A stretch of DNA of 64,000 bases from Arthrobacter citreus (GCA_013200995.1 CP053688.1:496001-560000), one strand, 5' to 3'; counted from the first letter of the stretch, positions 36,143 through 45,133 are shown. Numbers and translations are program-made. The notes: generated from the letters alone by a model not told the origin.

Positions 36143-36844
36143 ATAAAATTTTTAGTATTAATTGGATTAGTAGTAGTACTAGCGATAATTCTACTATTAA
36201 ATCGAAAAAGTAAGTTGGAAATTATCAATAAAAAAATTAAAATTGAGCATTTAGATGATTCATTACAGTCCATTCAATTTATTTGGATACCAGATATAGG
36301 TGATATTCGTTCTAAGTTGAGTGAGATTGAAAGGATCTGCAATGACAATACAATCATTCTCTTAAGTGGATATTCAAAAAAACAAACAAAAAAATATAAC
36401 GATGTAAACATACAATATTTAGCTTCTATGGCTCCTGTTTACTTTTTGTGGAATGAACAGGACTATCGTGGCAATTATAGAGATTTAAATGCATTATTAC
36501 TAGATTGTAAAGTTACAATTTTAGAAAATACAAGTGCTTCATTTGAGACTGAAAATGGTACAAAATTTACGATTATAGGTTTAGATGATGTGAAAACAAA
36601 TAGAGATCAACTTTCGTTTGCACTTGAAGAGCTTTATGAAGACAGTTTGTGTATTTTAACAAGCTATACTGAAGTAATGGATAGTAATATTAGTAATTTT
36701 AAAAGTATTCAAGTTTATCTGTTTGAAAGAAGTCAATCAAATGTAAAACGAAATCAGAAAACGGTATATTTGGAGCTACATAACAATAAAGGAATTCGAA
36801 AACAAAACACAATAACTGTCTTAAATTTTGATGTTATGAAATAA
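36143..36844 (+). CDS. ypbG: Degenerate YpbG-type metallophosphoesterase with ATA start
   Basis: A 233-residue product if read from ATA at 36143. That codon lies 8 bases after AAGGGGG and begins a membrane helix (KFLVLIGLVVVLAIILLLN), where relatives start with ATG. The next usual start is TTG at 36215, without ribosome site and past the helix. The body follows metallophosphoesterases of the YpbG group, but ligand motifs are altered: WIPDIGDI for the first Asp-x-His, LSGYSKK for the GD motif, LWNEQDYRG for GNHD, TSYTEV for the His motif and YLFERSQ for GHxH. It is probably inactive as a hydrolase. It may be a pseudogene or a pseudoenzyme; the frame is still fully open. It adjoins the next gene by 31 bases. 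Confidence 0.6.
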   Translation: MKFLVLIGLVVVLAIILLLNRKSKLEIINKKIKIEHLDDSLQSIQFIWIPDIGDIRSKLSEIERICNDNTIILLSGYSKKQTKKYNDVNIQYLASMAPVYFLWNEQDYRGNYRDLNALLLDCKVTILENTSASFETENGTKFTIIGLDDVKTNRDQLSFALEELYEDSLCILTSYTEVMDSNISNFKSIQVYLFERSQSNVKRNQKTVYLELHNNKGIRKQNTITVLNFDVMK

Positions 36845-36875
36845 GGGTTTTGTTTACATGCAGGAGGAAAGAAAA

Positions 36876-37784
36876 TTGGCCCAAATAGGAAAATACAATA
36901 TTAAAGCAATTTCTAACATTGTAGGGATATTACCAGGTACTTTAAGAGCATGGGAAAGAAGATATAATATTATTAGTCCTGTACGAAATGATGCTGGCCA
37001 TCGACTTTATACAGAAGAACATGTATACATCTTAAAATGGCTCGTTCAAAAAGTTAATGAAGGATTTACAATTGGACAAGCGATTAATTTATATGAAGCA
37101 AAAGAGCATAAATCGTCTAATGATCAATCACTTTCCGAAAATCTACAATCTGATGCTTTAGTAAATCGTATTGTATCATCATTATTAACTTTTGAAGAAA
37201 ATGAAGCCCATAATTATGTGAATGAAGCATTTAGTCTTTTTTCAGTTGATAAAGTGTTATTTAAAATCATTTCTAAAGTTTTCATTTTAATAGGTGATAA
37301 GTATCGTAACGGAGAAATTACAAGTGCACATGAACACTTTGCGACCTCTTTCTTAAGAACAAGATTAGGGATGGTTTATCAAAACTTACCAAACAATAAA
37401 CATTTGCCAAAGTTAATTGCAGTCTGTGGACCAGAAGAAAAGCATGAATTGGGTTTATTAATATTTACGATTTATTTACGAAGAATTGGTTTTCAGGTAA
37501 TTTATTTAGGAGCATCTATTGACTCTAATGAAGTTGAACAAGTAATAAATGAGGTGAATCCAGCTGGATTTATTATGTCATGTACTTCTAAAGATAATTT
37601 AAAGAAAACAATTGATCTAGCCATTACAATCAAAAAAATTAAGTCTGATATCATTATTGGAATTGGTGGACACGCAGTTTCAACTTGTGACAGCCCTATA
37701 ATGGATTCAATCCAGGAATTTTATATAGGGAATGGACAATCAAACTGGGATGAGTGGTTAAAGCAGAATTTTAATTATAAATGA
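36876..37784 (+). CDS. B12-binding MerR-family regulator (CarH/LitR-like)
   Basis: A 302-residue regulator. Residues 1-75 are a MerR-type winged helix (LRAWERRYNIISPVRNDAGH). The middle is a helical cobalamin-cap domain with the Glu-His pair in TSAHEHFATSFLRTRL near residue 153. The C-terminal Rossmann part has the lower-ligand motif EKHELG (ExHxxG) near 188 and IGIGGHAVS. This is the CarH/LitR layout, in which light breaks adenosylcobalamin and releases DNA. The cap's usual Trp seems to be Tyr (DKYRNGEIT). TTG 36876 is the start because AGGAGG lies 8-10 bases before it. Targets are unknown. Confidence 0.85.
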   Translation: MAQIGKYNIKAISNIVGILPGTLRAWERRYNIISPVRNDAGHRLYTEEHVYILKWLVQKVNEGFTIGQAINLYEAKEHKSSNDQSLSENLQSDALVNRIVSSLLTFEENEAHNYVNEAFSLFSVDKVLFKIISKVFILIGDKYRNGEITSAHEHFATSFLRTRLGMVYQNLPNNKHLPKLIAVCGPEEKHELGLLIFTIYLRRIGFQVIYLGASIDSNEVEQVINEVNPAGFIMSCTSKDNLKKTIDLAITIKKIKSDIIIGIGGHAVSTCDSPIMDSIQEFYIGNGQSNWDEWLKQNFNYK

Positions 37785-37860
37785 ATTTTGACTTTAGAAT
37801 CACCAAAAGTATTTAAAAACATAAACTGTACTATGGTAAATGCAGCAAGGAGGCTAGTTC

Positions 37861-38469
37861 ATGAGGTTGGAACGGTTGAACTACAATAAAATAAAAGTTT
37901 TTCTTACATCTGATGATTTATCTGAACGTGGTCTGACAAAAGAAGACTTATGGTATAATGCGCCAAAAGTTCAACAGCTTTTTCAAGATATGATGCATGA
38001 AGCTAGCGTAGAACTAGGTTTCGAAGTAGATGGTAAAGTATCCGTTGAAGTTTTCTCTCTTCAAGCTCAAGGGATGGTAGTAATCGTCACAAAATCCGAT
38101 GATATTGAAGAAGAGGAAGATGAATTTCAAGATGATTTTATATCGATGGAAGTAATCCTTGATGAAAGTGAACATATATTGTACGAGTTTTCTACTTTGG
38201 ATGATCTAATCCTACTTTCTGAAAAATTAGTTTCATGTGATGCAATCGGTGGAAGATTGTTCTCTTTTGAAAATACGTTTTATTTAAAGTTTGAGGAGAA
38301 TGAAATAGGAAGACTAGATCGTGAAACATTTTATGCGATACTAGCCGAATATGGAAATCCTTCAACGAGAACAATTTATCGCATTATTGAGTACGGTAAA
38401 GAGCTTATTTCAGAAAATGCTATTGAACAACTGCATTTTTATTTCGTTAAAAATAAAGCCTCTCAGTAA
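37861..38469 (+). CDS. ypbH: MecA-family ClpC adaptor (YpbH/MecB)
   Basis: A 202-residue adaptor protein. The N-terminal substrate-binding domain (MRLERLNYNKIKVFLTSDDL) and the C-terminal ClpC-binding domain (FYAILAEYGNPSTRTIYRI) are separated by an acidic linker, as in MecA and YpbH. It targets proteins for ClpCP degradation; MecA acts on ComK, YpbH is the paralogue at this locus in B. subtilis. CAAGGAGG precedes the ATG. It is not clear whether a second MecA exists in this genome. Confidence 0.85.
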   Translation: MRLERLNYNKIKVFLTSDDLSERGLTKEDLWYNAPKVQQLFQDMMHEASVELGFEVDGKVSVEVFSLQAQGMVVIVTKSDDIEEEEDEFQDDFISMEVILDESEHILYEFSTLDDLILLSEKLVSCDAIGGRLFSFENTFYLKFEENEIGRLDRETFYAILAEYGNPSTRTIYRIIEYGKELISENAIEQLHFYFVKNKASQ

Positions 38470-38490
38470 TTTATTACGAGAGGTTATACT
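38458..38490 (+). terminator. Weak terminator overlapping the end of ypbH
   Basis: CCTCTC pairs with GAGAGG across 13 bases, followed by TTATACTTT. It is a modest signal; the stronger one lies at 38596. Confidence 0.45.
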
Positions 38491-38514
38491 TTCACATTTG
38501 AAAGTATAAATTTG

Positions 38515-38616
38515 CACCGGTGAAGTCAAATCGACGTAGTTTCTAATTCAAGATCTAACTTGCAGTGCAACTACGTCTCTGTCTTCGGCTAAAGGCTCGC
38601 CAATCGGCGAGTTTTC
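38515..38616 (+). ncRNA. Structured intergenic segment ending in a terminator
   Basis: GACGTAGTT at 38533-38541 pairs with AACTACGTC at 38569-38577 across 27 bases, then CTCGCC/GGCGAG around AATC (38596-38611) is followed by TTTTC. The GC content is higher than in the flanks. It could be a small RNA or a leftover leader. No match to a known riboswitch is seen. Confidence 0.4.
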
Positions 38617-38834
38617 TTTATGTAAATTTTTTATAAATATATTGTATTTCTTCATATTCTTTCCTTTTCAAACTTTGTAAATAGGAGTATAATGACCTTA
38701 GAAAACGCTTACATTAAACAAATATTATATTTAGTTTTCTATGTGTTTATAACTTTCAAAATGGGATGGAAAGTTGTATACTAATTTCAGAATGAATGAA
38801 ACTTTTCATAGTTCAAATTTCTAGGGGGTTTACA

Positions 38835-40115
38835 ATGGTTGCCGAGAAATCTACAGAGAAAAATAGCAACACTGAAGAACAATTAGATGTACTAGCGCCT
38901 ACACAAGTAGTAATCAAAGAAGCGTTAGAAAAATTAGGATATTCAAATGAAATGTATGAACTTTTAAAAGAGCCAGTTCGTATGATGACTGTAAAAATTC
39001 CAGTTCGCATGGATGATGGACAAGTGAAAATTTTCACTGGTTACAGAGCACAACATAACGATGCAGTAGGACCAACTAAAGGTGGTATCCGTTTCCATCC
39101 GAATGTAACAGAAAATGAAGTGAAAGCACTTTCAATCTGGATGAGCTTGAAATGTGGAATTGTAGATTTACCATATGGCGGAGGTAAAGGTGGAATCGTT
39201 TGTGATCCACGTGATATGTCATTTCGTGAGTTAGAAAGACTTAGCCGCGGATATGTTCGTGCAATTAGCCAAATCGTAGGACCAACTAAAGATATTCCAG
39301 CTCCAGACGTATTTACAAACTCTCAAATTATGGCTTGGATGATGGATGAATATTCTAGAATAGATGAATTTAACTCTCCTGGTTTTATTACTGGTAAGCC
39401 ATTAGTATTAGGTGGCTCACACGGCCGTGAAACTGCTACTGCTAAAGGTGTTACAATTGTAATCCGTGAAGCAGCTAAGCGTAAAGGTATTAACTTAGAA
39501 GGTGCACGAGTTGTTATCCAAGGATTTGGTAATGCAGGTAGCTTCTTAGCTAAATTTATGCATGATGCTGGTGCAAAAGTTATTGGTATTTCTGATGCTT
39601 ATGGCGCTCTTCATGATCCAAATGGCTTAGATATTGATTATTTATTAGATCGCAGAGATAGCTTTGGTACAATTACTAAACTATTTAATAATACAATTTC
39701 AAATAAAGAATTATTAGAATTAGATTGTGATATTTTAGTTCCTGCAGCGATTGAAAATCAAATTACAAAAGATAATGCTCATAACATTAAAGCATCGATT
39801 GTAGTTGAAGCTGCTAATGGACCTACAACACTTGAAGCGACAAAAATTTTAACTGAACGTGGAATTCTACTAGTTCCAGACGTATTAGCTAGTGCTGGTG
39901 GCGTAACTGTTTCTTACTTTGAATGGGTACAAAATAACCAAGGTTATTACTGGACTGAAGAAGAAGTAGAAACAAGATTAGAAAAAGTTATGGTACGCTC
40001 ATTTGATAATATTTATGAAACAAGTGTAAATAGAAAAGTAAATATGCGTCTTGCAGCTTACATGGTTGGAGCGCGTAAAATGGCTGAAGCTAGCCGATTC
40101 AGAGGTTGGGTATAA
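38835..40115 (+). CDS. gudB: NAD-specific glutamate dehydrogenase GudB
   Basis: A 426-residue enzyme converting glutamate to 2-oxoglutarate and ammonium. The catalytic region is MSLKCGIVDLPYGGGKGGIV with PAPDVFTN after it, and the NAD-binding loop is IQGFGNAGSFLAKF. Start 38835 follows AGGGGG; the frame opens at 38796 without ribosome site. The inactivating three-residue duplication known from B. subtilis 168 GudB (VKAVKA) is absent: the sequence reads TENEVKALSIW, so the enzyme should be active. Confidence 0.95.
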   Translation: MVAEKSTEKNSNTEEQLDVLAPTQVVIKEALEKLGYSNEMYELLKEPVRMMTVKIPVRMDDGQVKIFTGYRAQHNDAVGPTKGGIRFHPNVTENEVKALSIWMSLKCGIVDLPYGGGKGGIVCDPRDMSFRELERLSRGYVRAISQIVGPTKDIPAPDVFTNSQIMAWMMDEYSRIDEFNSPGFITGKPLVLGGSHGRETATAKGVTIVIREAAKRKGINLEGARVVIQGFGNAGSFLAKFMHDAGAKVIGISDAYGALHDPNGLDIDYLLDRRDSFGTITKLFNNTISNKELLELDCDILVPAAIENQITKDNAHNIKASIVVEAANGPTTLEATKILTERGILLVPDVLASAGGVTVSYFEWVQNNQGYYWTEEEVETRLEKVMVRSFDNIYETSVNRKVNMRLAAYMVGARKMAEASRFRGWV

Positions 40116-40130
40116 GCTTATATATGATAT

Positions 40131-40168
40131 AAAAACAAGATGGGAATTTTTCCATCTTGTTTTTTTGT
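40131..40168 (+). terminator. Terminator after gudB
   Basis: AACAAGATGG pairs with CCATCTTGTT around GAATTTTT, followed by T7. Confidence 0.9.
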
Positions 40169-40255
40169 TTACCTATTATTAGACAAAATAAATTTTTTAC
40201 GTAAAATAGATATAGTAAATATAACTAAGAATTAAGTTTAATGGAGATGTTTCAA

Positions 40256-41233
40256 ATGGAAAAAGTTGAAGTTCTGATCATAGGTGGAGGACCTTGTGGT
40301 ATTGCGGCTTATCTAGCTCTGAAAAATAAGGGGATATCTGCATTAATAATTGAAAAAGGAAATATAGTTCATACCCTTAGTCGATTCCCAACACATCAAA
40401 CGTTTTTTAGTACGAGTGAAAAATTAGAAGTGGGAAATATTCCATTTATTATCGAAGGTAGAAAACCGAAGAAACATCAGGCACTAGCTTATTACCGTGA
40501 TGTTGTAAAAAGAAATAATATAAAAATTAATGCTTTTGAAGAAGTAACGTCTGTTACAAAGAAAAGTAATTTTATGATTGAAACAGTTACGACAAACCGT
40601 GAAGAAAAAAAGTATGAAGCAAAAGCAGTCATAGTTGCTACAGGATACTATGATCAACCAAACTACTTATCAATTCCTGGTGAAAAGCTTGAAAAAGTTT
40701 CACATTACTTTTTTGAAGGACATAAGCATTTTAATCAAAAGGTTGCAATTATTGGTGGTAAAAACTCAAGTGTAGACGCAGCACTAGAATTAGAAAAATG
40801 TTGTGCGGAAGTAACTGTCATCTATAGAGGTAGTTCGTATTCACCAAGTATTAAACCATGGGTTTTACCTGAGTTTGAAGGACTTGTCCGTTCAGAATCT
40901 ATCAAAATGGAATTTAACGCAAATATAGTAGAAATTAAAGAAGACTCGGTTACTTATGAAAAAGAAGGGCAAATAATCGAGATTGAAAATGACTTTGTCT
41001 ATGCAATGACAGGTTATCATCCGGATCATACTTTAATTAAAAGTATGGGAGTAAAGGTAGATGATCAGACGGGGCGACCACTATTTAATCCAGATACGAT
41101 GGAAACTAATATAGAAGGTATTTATATTGCTGGAGTAATCGCTGCCGGAAACAACGCAAACGAAATTTTTATTGAAAATGGCCGTTTTCATGGAGATTTA
41201 ATTGCCTCTCATATAACAAGTAGTTCAAAGTAA
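40256..41233 (+). CDS. ypdA: YpdA, bacillithiol disulfide reductase-type flavoprotein
   Basis: A 325-residue FAD/NADPH oxidoreductase. FAD loop IIGGGPCGIAAYLAL lies near the N-terminus, with the family cysteine in GGPCG; NADPH loop VAIIGGKNSSVDAALELE and the C-terminal block GVIAAGNNANEIFIENGRFH are diagnostic of YpdA. It reduces bacillithiol disulfide in the bacillithiol redox system. ATG 40256 is preferred, with ATGGAGATG upstream; the frame opens at 40241. It follows gudB as in B. subtilis. Confidence 0.9.
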   Translation: MEKVEVLIIGGGPCGIAAYLALKNKGISALIIEKGNIVHTLSRFPTHQTFFSTSEKLEVGNIPFIIEGRKPKKHQALAYYRDVVKRNNIKINAFEEVTSVTKKSNFMIETVTTNREEKKYEAKAVIVATGYYDQPNYLSIPGEKLEKVSHYFFEGHKHFNQKVAIIGGKNSSVDAALELEKCCAEVTVIYRGSSYSPSIKPWVLPEFEGLVRSESIKMEFNANIVEIKEDSVTYEKEGQIIEIENDFVYAMTGYHPDHTLIKSMGVKVDDQTGRPLFNPDTMETNIEGIYIAGVIAAGNNANEIFIENGRFHGDLIASHITSSSK

Positions 41234-41398
41234 ATGGGTAAAGTTTTTTGGGGAATGATTTTTAACATTCTCAAGATCTGCAAATTTATTGATAAGTTCA
41301 TTTTTCAACAGTAAATGAACATTGCATAGCTACGTTTTTAGACGGATGAAAAATGAGTTTGTTAATTAGTTTTCAACATGTGTAGTGTTAAGAAAAAT

Positions 41399-41432
41399 CG
41401 GTCGTAGTGGACTTCCACTACGGCCTTTTATG
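41399..41432 (+). terminator. Hairpin, possible terminator after ypdA
   Basis: CGTAGTGG pairs with CCACTACG around ACTT, followed by GCCTTTTAT. It lies 165 bases after ypdA. Confidence 0.55.
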
Positions 41433-41524
41433 ATTATGGAGTTTTCATATTTTTGTATTTTTACATACTATTGAAGCTTTTATTAGTAAGTTTTTTTGAT
41501 TAACTTGCTATTTTCTAACTCATG

Positions 41525-41650
41525 AATCTCACCACATGGAGAGCGAGAATCCTGTAGTGGAAATTAATATCATACTACTTCCTTTACATTGATAACTTCT
41601 TTTTTCAACAACATGAAACGTAGCATAGCTACGTTTTTTTGTACAAAGAA
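41525..41650. repeat. Degenerate dispersed repeat ending in a terminator-like hairpin
   Basis: The stretch 41234-41720 holds no credible gene. It includes GAGAGCGAGAATCCTGTAGTGG and AAATTAATATC, then CTTCTTTTTTCAACAACATG, echoing the repeat at 63.4-63.6 kb. AACGTAGC/GCTACGTT around ATA, followed by T7 (41614-41640), forms a terminator. A related GCATAGCTACGTTTTTAG occurs at about 41318. Confidence 0.45.
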
Positions 41651-41720
41651 TTTATAACCTGTTTTTGTTTACTTGAATAATTTTTAAATGATATAATTTC
41701 ATGTGAAATGAGGTGCTGTA

Positions 41721-42689
41721 ATGAAAAAAGTAGTATTAATTACAACAGGTGGAACAATTGCTAGTAAACCAAATGCTGAATCAGGGAAGTTAGATTCAGG
41801 TGCATTATCGGGACAAGAAATTGCAGAAATGCTTGATTTACCAAAAGATATAAATGTTATTGTTGATTCTTTTTTTCAAGTTCCAAGTATGCACATCGGC
41901 TTTAATCATTGGATGATGTTAAAAAATAAAATTGAAGAATACTATCAAGATGAAACAATCGATGGGGTAGTCGTTACTCATGGAACTGATACTTTAGAAG
42001 AAACGGCTTATTTTTTAGATTTAACAATTGACGACGAACGTCCTGTAGTTGTAACTGGCTCACAAAGATCACCAGGGGAACTAGGTACTGATGCTTTTAT
42101 TAATTTAAGACATGCGATCTATACTGCAGCTGATGAATCTTCAAGAAATGTTGGTACTGTTGTTGTCTTTAATGAACGAATTTTTACTGCAAAATATGTT
42201 AAAAAAGAACATGCATCCAATATTCAAGGATTTAACGTTTTCGGTTTCGGTTACTTAGGGATTATTGATAATGACAAGGTACATATTTACCAAAAACCAG
42301 TAATAAAAGATAAATACAAAATTACAGGTGAACTACCGCAAGTTGATATCATTAAATGTTATATTGAAGCAAAAGGATATTTCATAAAAGCAGCTGTTGA
42401 AAATGGTGCAAAAGGTATTATCTTAGAAGGTGTTGGAAGAGGACAAGTATCACCATTTATGACTGAAGAAATTGAAAAGGCAGTTAAAGATGGGGTTAAA
42501 GTCATCATCACAACAAGTTCTGAAGAGGGCGAAGTATATCCGACATATGATTATTTCGGAAGTGCTTATGATTTAGTTAACAAAGGTGTAATTTTAGGTA
42601 AAGATTACGACAGTAAAAAGGCAAGAATTAAATTAACTGTCATGTTAGCATCAGAAGTTGAAAATATTCTTGAAGGTTTTACTAAATAA
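41721..42689 (+). CDS. L-asparaginase, cytoplasmic form
   Basis: A 322-residue asparaginase converting asparagine to aspartate and ammonia. Both active-site threonine motifs are present: LITTGGTIASKP at the N-terminus and VVTHGTDTLEETAYF near residue 90, with the Lys-bearing segment after it. There is no signal peptide, so it acts in the cytoplasm. The sequence is nearer to the AnsZ/type II group than to B. subtilis AnsA. ATGAGGTG precedes the ATG. It lies near gudB, in keeping with amino acid nitrogen use. A terminator follows. Confidence 0.9.
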   Translation: MKKVVLITTGGTIASKPNAESGKLDSGALSGQEIAEMLDLPKDINVIVDSFFQVPSMHIGFNHWMMLKNKIEEYYQDETIDGVVVTHGTDTLEETAYFLDLTIDDERPVVVTGSQRSPGELGTDAFINLRHAIYTAADESSRNVGTVVVFNERIFTAKYVKKEHASNIQGFNVFGFGYLGIIDNDKVHIYQKPVIKDKYKITGELPQVDIIKCYIEAKGYFIKAAVENGAKGIILEGVGRGQVSPFMTEEIEKAVKDGVKVIITTSSEEGEVYPTYDYFGSAYDLVNKGVILGKDYDSKKARIKLTVMLASEVENILEGFTK

Positions 42690-42710
42690 ATTTCAATTCA
42701 TATTTATATT

Positions 42711-42738
42711 AAAACGTGCTTAGCACGTTTTTTATTTT
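42711..42738 (+). terminator. Terminator after the asparaginase gene
   Basis: AAAACGTGC pairs with GCACGTTTT around TTA, followed by TTATTTT. Confidence 0.85.
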
Positions 42739-42858
42739 GTATATCAGAATTGTGTTAGATTTCGAATTGAAGTTAAAGTAATTTTATATTAATTTCGAAA
42801 TTGTGTATAAAATTAATTGAATTTATTCATAATGGTAATAAAAAAGGTATGAATAAAA

Positions 42859-43044
42859 ATGAAAAGAATCGAACGAATACTTTTTAAGTTAATCATGATT
42901 CAATTAGTTTGTTTAGTTGTAAGCCAGTACATTTTGTCTTTTCCAAGTCTTTCAGTTTATTTAACAAAAATTGAACTATATGAGGGAGTAACGCAAAAAG
43001 CAAAAGATGTAACAAGAGAAGTATATAATCATATAGGTAAATAG
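42859..43044 (+). CDS. ypfB: YpfB, small membrane protein (DUF5359)
   Basis: A 61-residue protein with one N-terminal hydrophobic helix (LIMIQLVCLVVSQYIL) after a basic start and a polar tail. It matches YpfB, found upstream of cmk in Bacillus. The c-di-GMP receptor gene ypfA, which precedes it in B. subtilis, is absent here. AAAAGGT precedes the ATG, a moderate site. A terminator at 43079 separates it from cmk. Function is unknown. Confidence 0.75.
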   Translation: MKRIERILFKLIMIQLVCLVVSQYILSFPSLSVYLTKIELYEGVTQKAKDVTREVYNHIGK

Positions 43045-43077
43045 ATGAATTCATCGGAATCATATGGTAATATTAAA

Positions 43078-43103
43078 TAAAGCAGGCTAGCCTGCTTTAT
43101 TTT
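43078..43103 (+). terminator. Terminator between ypfB and cmk
   Basis: AAAGCAGG pairs with CCTGCTTT around CTAG, followed by ATTTTTATTT. Confidence 0.8.
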
Positions 43104-43182
43104 TATTTGTTTTTGTCTTTTTAGGACATGATAAGATTAAAGGTTGCTATTCATGTAGCAATTTTTTTATGTAGGAGGACTT

Positions 43183-43863
43183 ATGAGTAAAAAAATTAGT
43201 ATAGCGATAGATGGTCCGGCAGCTGCTGGTAAAAGTACCGTTGCAAAGATCGTTTCAAAAAAATTAGGTTATGTATATATCGACACAGGTGCTATGTATC
43301 GTGCTCTAACTTTTAAAGCAATCCAAGATAATATTGATGTTAATAATGAAATGGATTTAAGCAATTTACTTTCTAATATAACAATAAAATTAGTTCCTGT
43401 AGAGGACACTCAAAAAGTGTTTATTGATGATGTAGACGTTTCAGAGCCAATCAGAACTCCAGAAGTGACTAGAAACGTATCATTTGTTGCAAAACACAGC
43501 TTAGTTCGTGAAAAAATGGTCGAATTACAACGTCAATATGCTGTAAATGGTGGAGTTGTAATGGATGGGAGAGATATTGGAACTCATGTATTAGTAGATG
43601 CAGAAGTTAAAATATTCATGATTGCTTCAGTAGACGAAAGAGCTCAAAGAAGACATATTGAAAATGTTAAAAATGGTTTCGAAAGTGACCTAGAGCAATT
43701 AAAAATAGAAATCTCAACAAGAGACCGAATCGACTCAGAAAGAGAAGTTTCACCATTGAAAAAAGCTGATGATGCAATATCTTTAGATACTACTTCAAAA
43801 AACATTGATGACGTTGTAAATGATATATTAACAATTGTAGATGAAAAGGTAAAAAATATTTAG
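43183..43863 (+). CDS. cmk: Cytidylate kinase
   Basis: A 226-residue kinase making CDP and dCDP from ATP. The P-loop is [16 protein letters not shown], the CMP-site block [15 protein letters not shown], and [15 protein letters not shown] with the conserved Arg-Asp follows; the lid region has [18 protein letters not shown] precedes the ATG. It lies before ypfD, the usual pairing. Confidence 0.95.
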   Translation: MSKKISIAIDGPAAAGKSTVAKIVSKKLGYVYIDTGAMYRALTFKAIQDNIDVNNEMDLSNLLSNITIKLVPVEDTQKVFIDDVDVSEPIRTPEVTRNVSFVAKHSLVREKMVELQRQYAVNGGVVMDGRDIGTHVLVDAEVKIFMIASVDERAQRRHIENVKNGFESDLEQLKIEISTRDRIDSEREVSPLKKADDAISLDTTSKNIDDVVNDILTIVDEKVKNI

Positions 43864-43971
43864 AAGAATTAGTCATCAGATTCCTTGACTTTTCTGCTTA
43901 TTTATTAGATGGTAAAAGAGGATAATACATAATTGGTCTATCCATTTTTAAAACACAAGGAGGAATATAGC

Positions 43972-45090
43972 ATGGTTGAAAAAGTAATGCCAGAGGTTGG
44001 GGAAATTATCTCATGTGTAATTGAACAAATTGAAGATAAACAAGCAATTGTAGGGTTCGGTGGAAAAACAGATGGTATTCTTCCAATAAAAGAAATTTCA
44101 AATGTACATATTGAAAACGTAAGTGACGCGTTAACTGTTGGACAGGAAATTGAATTAAAGGTTATTAAAGTTGAAGAAGATTCAGTAGTTTTTTCTAAAC
44201 GTGCTGTAGATTCTGTTAAGGCTTGGGATCAATTAGCAACTAAATTAGAAAGTAAAGAAGTATTCGAAGTAATCGTTACTGAGCAAGTAAACGGTGGATT
44301 AATTGCTGACGTAGGAGTACGTGGTTTTATTCCGGCTTCTTTAGTTTCAAAAAAATTCGTAGAAGATTTAGGAAGCTTCGTTGGTCAATCGATTGAAGTA
44401 GTGATCGAAGAACTTGATCGTGAAAAAAATCGTGTAATTCTATCTCATAAAGCTGTAGAGCAATTAAACGAAATTGAAAATCGTCGTCAAGCATATTCAA
44501 CAATTAAAGTTGGTCAAATTGTTGAAGGTAAAGTAGAAAGAATAACTAATTTCGGTGCTTTTGTTAATATCGGTGGAGTTGATGGATTAGTACACGTTTC
44601 TCAAATGTCTCATAATCGAGTTACAAAACCTGAAGAGATTGTATCTGTAGGAGATACTGTAAAGGTTCAAGTTCTTTCAATTGATACAGATACAAACCGT
44701 ATCGCGTTATCAATGAAAGCAATTCAGCCAGGCCCATGGGATCAATTAGATCCAAGTATTAAAGCTGATGCAGTTGTAGAGGGAACTGTAAGACGCCTAA
44801 CAAACTTTGGTGCATTTGTAGAAGTTCAAAAAGGTATTGAAGGATTAGTTCATGTTTCTCAAATTGCTGATAAACATATTAAAAATCCAAACGAAGTCTT
44901 AGCGGTAGGTCAAGAAGTAAAGGTTAAAATCTTAGAAATTAACCCTACTGAAAAACGCTTATCATTAAGCATCAAAGAAGCTGGTGAAGCTGAACTTCAA
45001 GAAGATATTGCTAAATACGTACAACCAAGCGAGAGTGGTTTCCAATTAAGTGAACTTCTTGGTGAAAAATTAAATAAATTTAAAAAATAA
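43972..45090 (+). CDS. ypfD: S1-domain protein YpfD (ribosomal protein S1 homologue)
   Basis: A 372-residue protein with four S1 RNA-binding repeats, at about 13-80, 95-165, 185-255 and 270-340; the last two start with VEGKVERITNFGAFVNIGGV-type sequence and end with LVHVSQMS. In Bacillus it is ribosome-linked but not essential as E. coli S1 is. AAGGAGG precedes ATG 43972; the frame opens at 43933. A terminator follows. Confidence 0.9.
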   Translation: MVEKVMPEVGEIISCVIEQIEDKQAIVGFGGKTDGILPIKEISNVHIENVSDALTVGQEIELKVIKVEEDSVVFSKRAVDSVKAWDQLATKLESKEVFEVIVTEQVNGGLIADVGVRGFIPASLVSKKFVEDLGSFVGQSIEVVIEELDREKNRVILSHKAVEQLNEIENRRQAYSTIKVGQIVEGKVERITNFGAFVNIGGVDGLVHVSQMSHNRVTKPEEIVSVGDTVKVQVLSIDTDTNRIALSMKAIQPGPWDQLDPSIKADAVVEGTVRRLTNFGAFVEVQKGIEGLVHVSQIADKHIKNPNEVLAVGQEVKVKILEINPTEKRLSLSIKEAGEAELQEDIAKYVQPSESGFQLSELLGEKLNKFKK

Positions 45091-45092
45091 GA

Positions 45093-45133
45093 TAAAAATC
45101 CTTCAGTTGATTAGCTGAAGGATTTTTATTTTT
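45093..45133. terminator. Terminator shared by ypfD and ypzI
   Basis: AAAATCCTTCAG pairs with CTGAAGGATTTT around TTGATTAG, A-run left and T-run right, so it can serve both convergent genes. Confidence 0.9.

Noticed and set aside
41234..41314. 26-codon frame directly after ypdA
   Set aside because: It has no ribosome site and runs through the repeat-like TTTTTCAACAG sequence.
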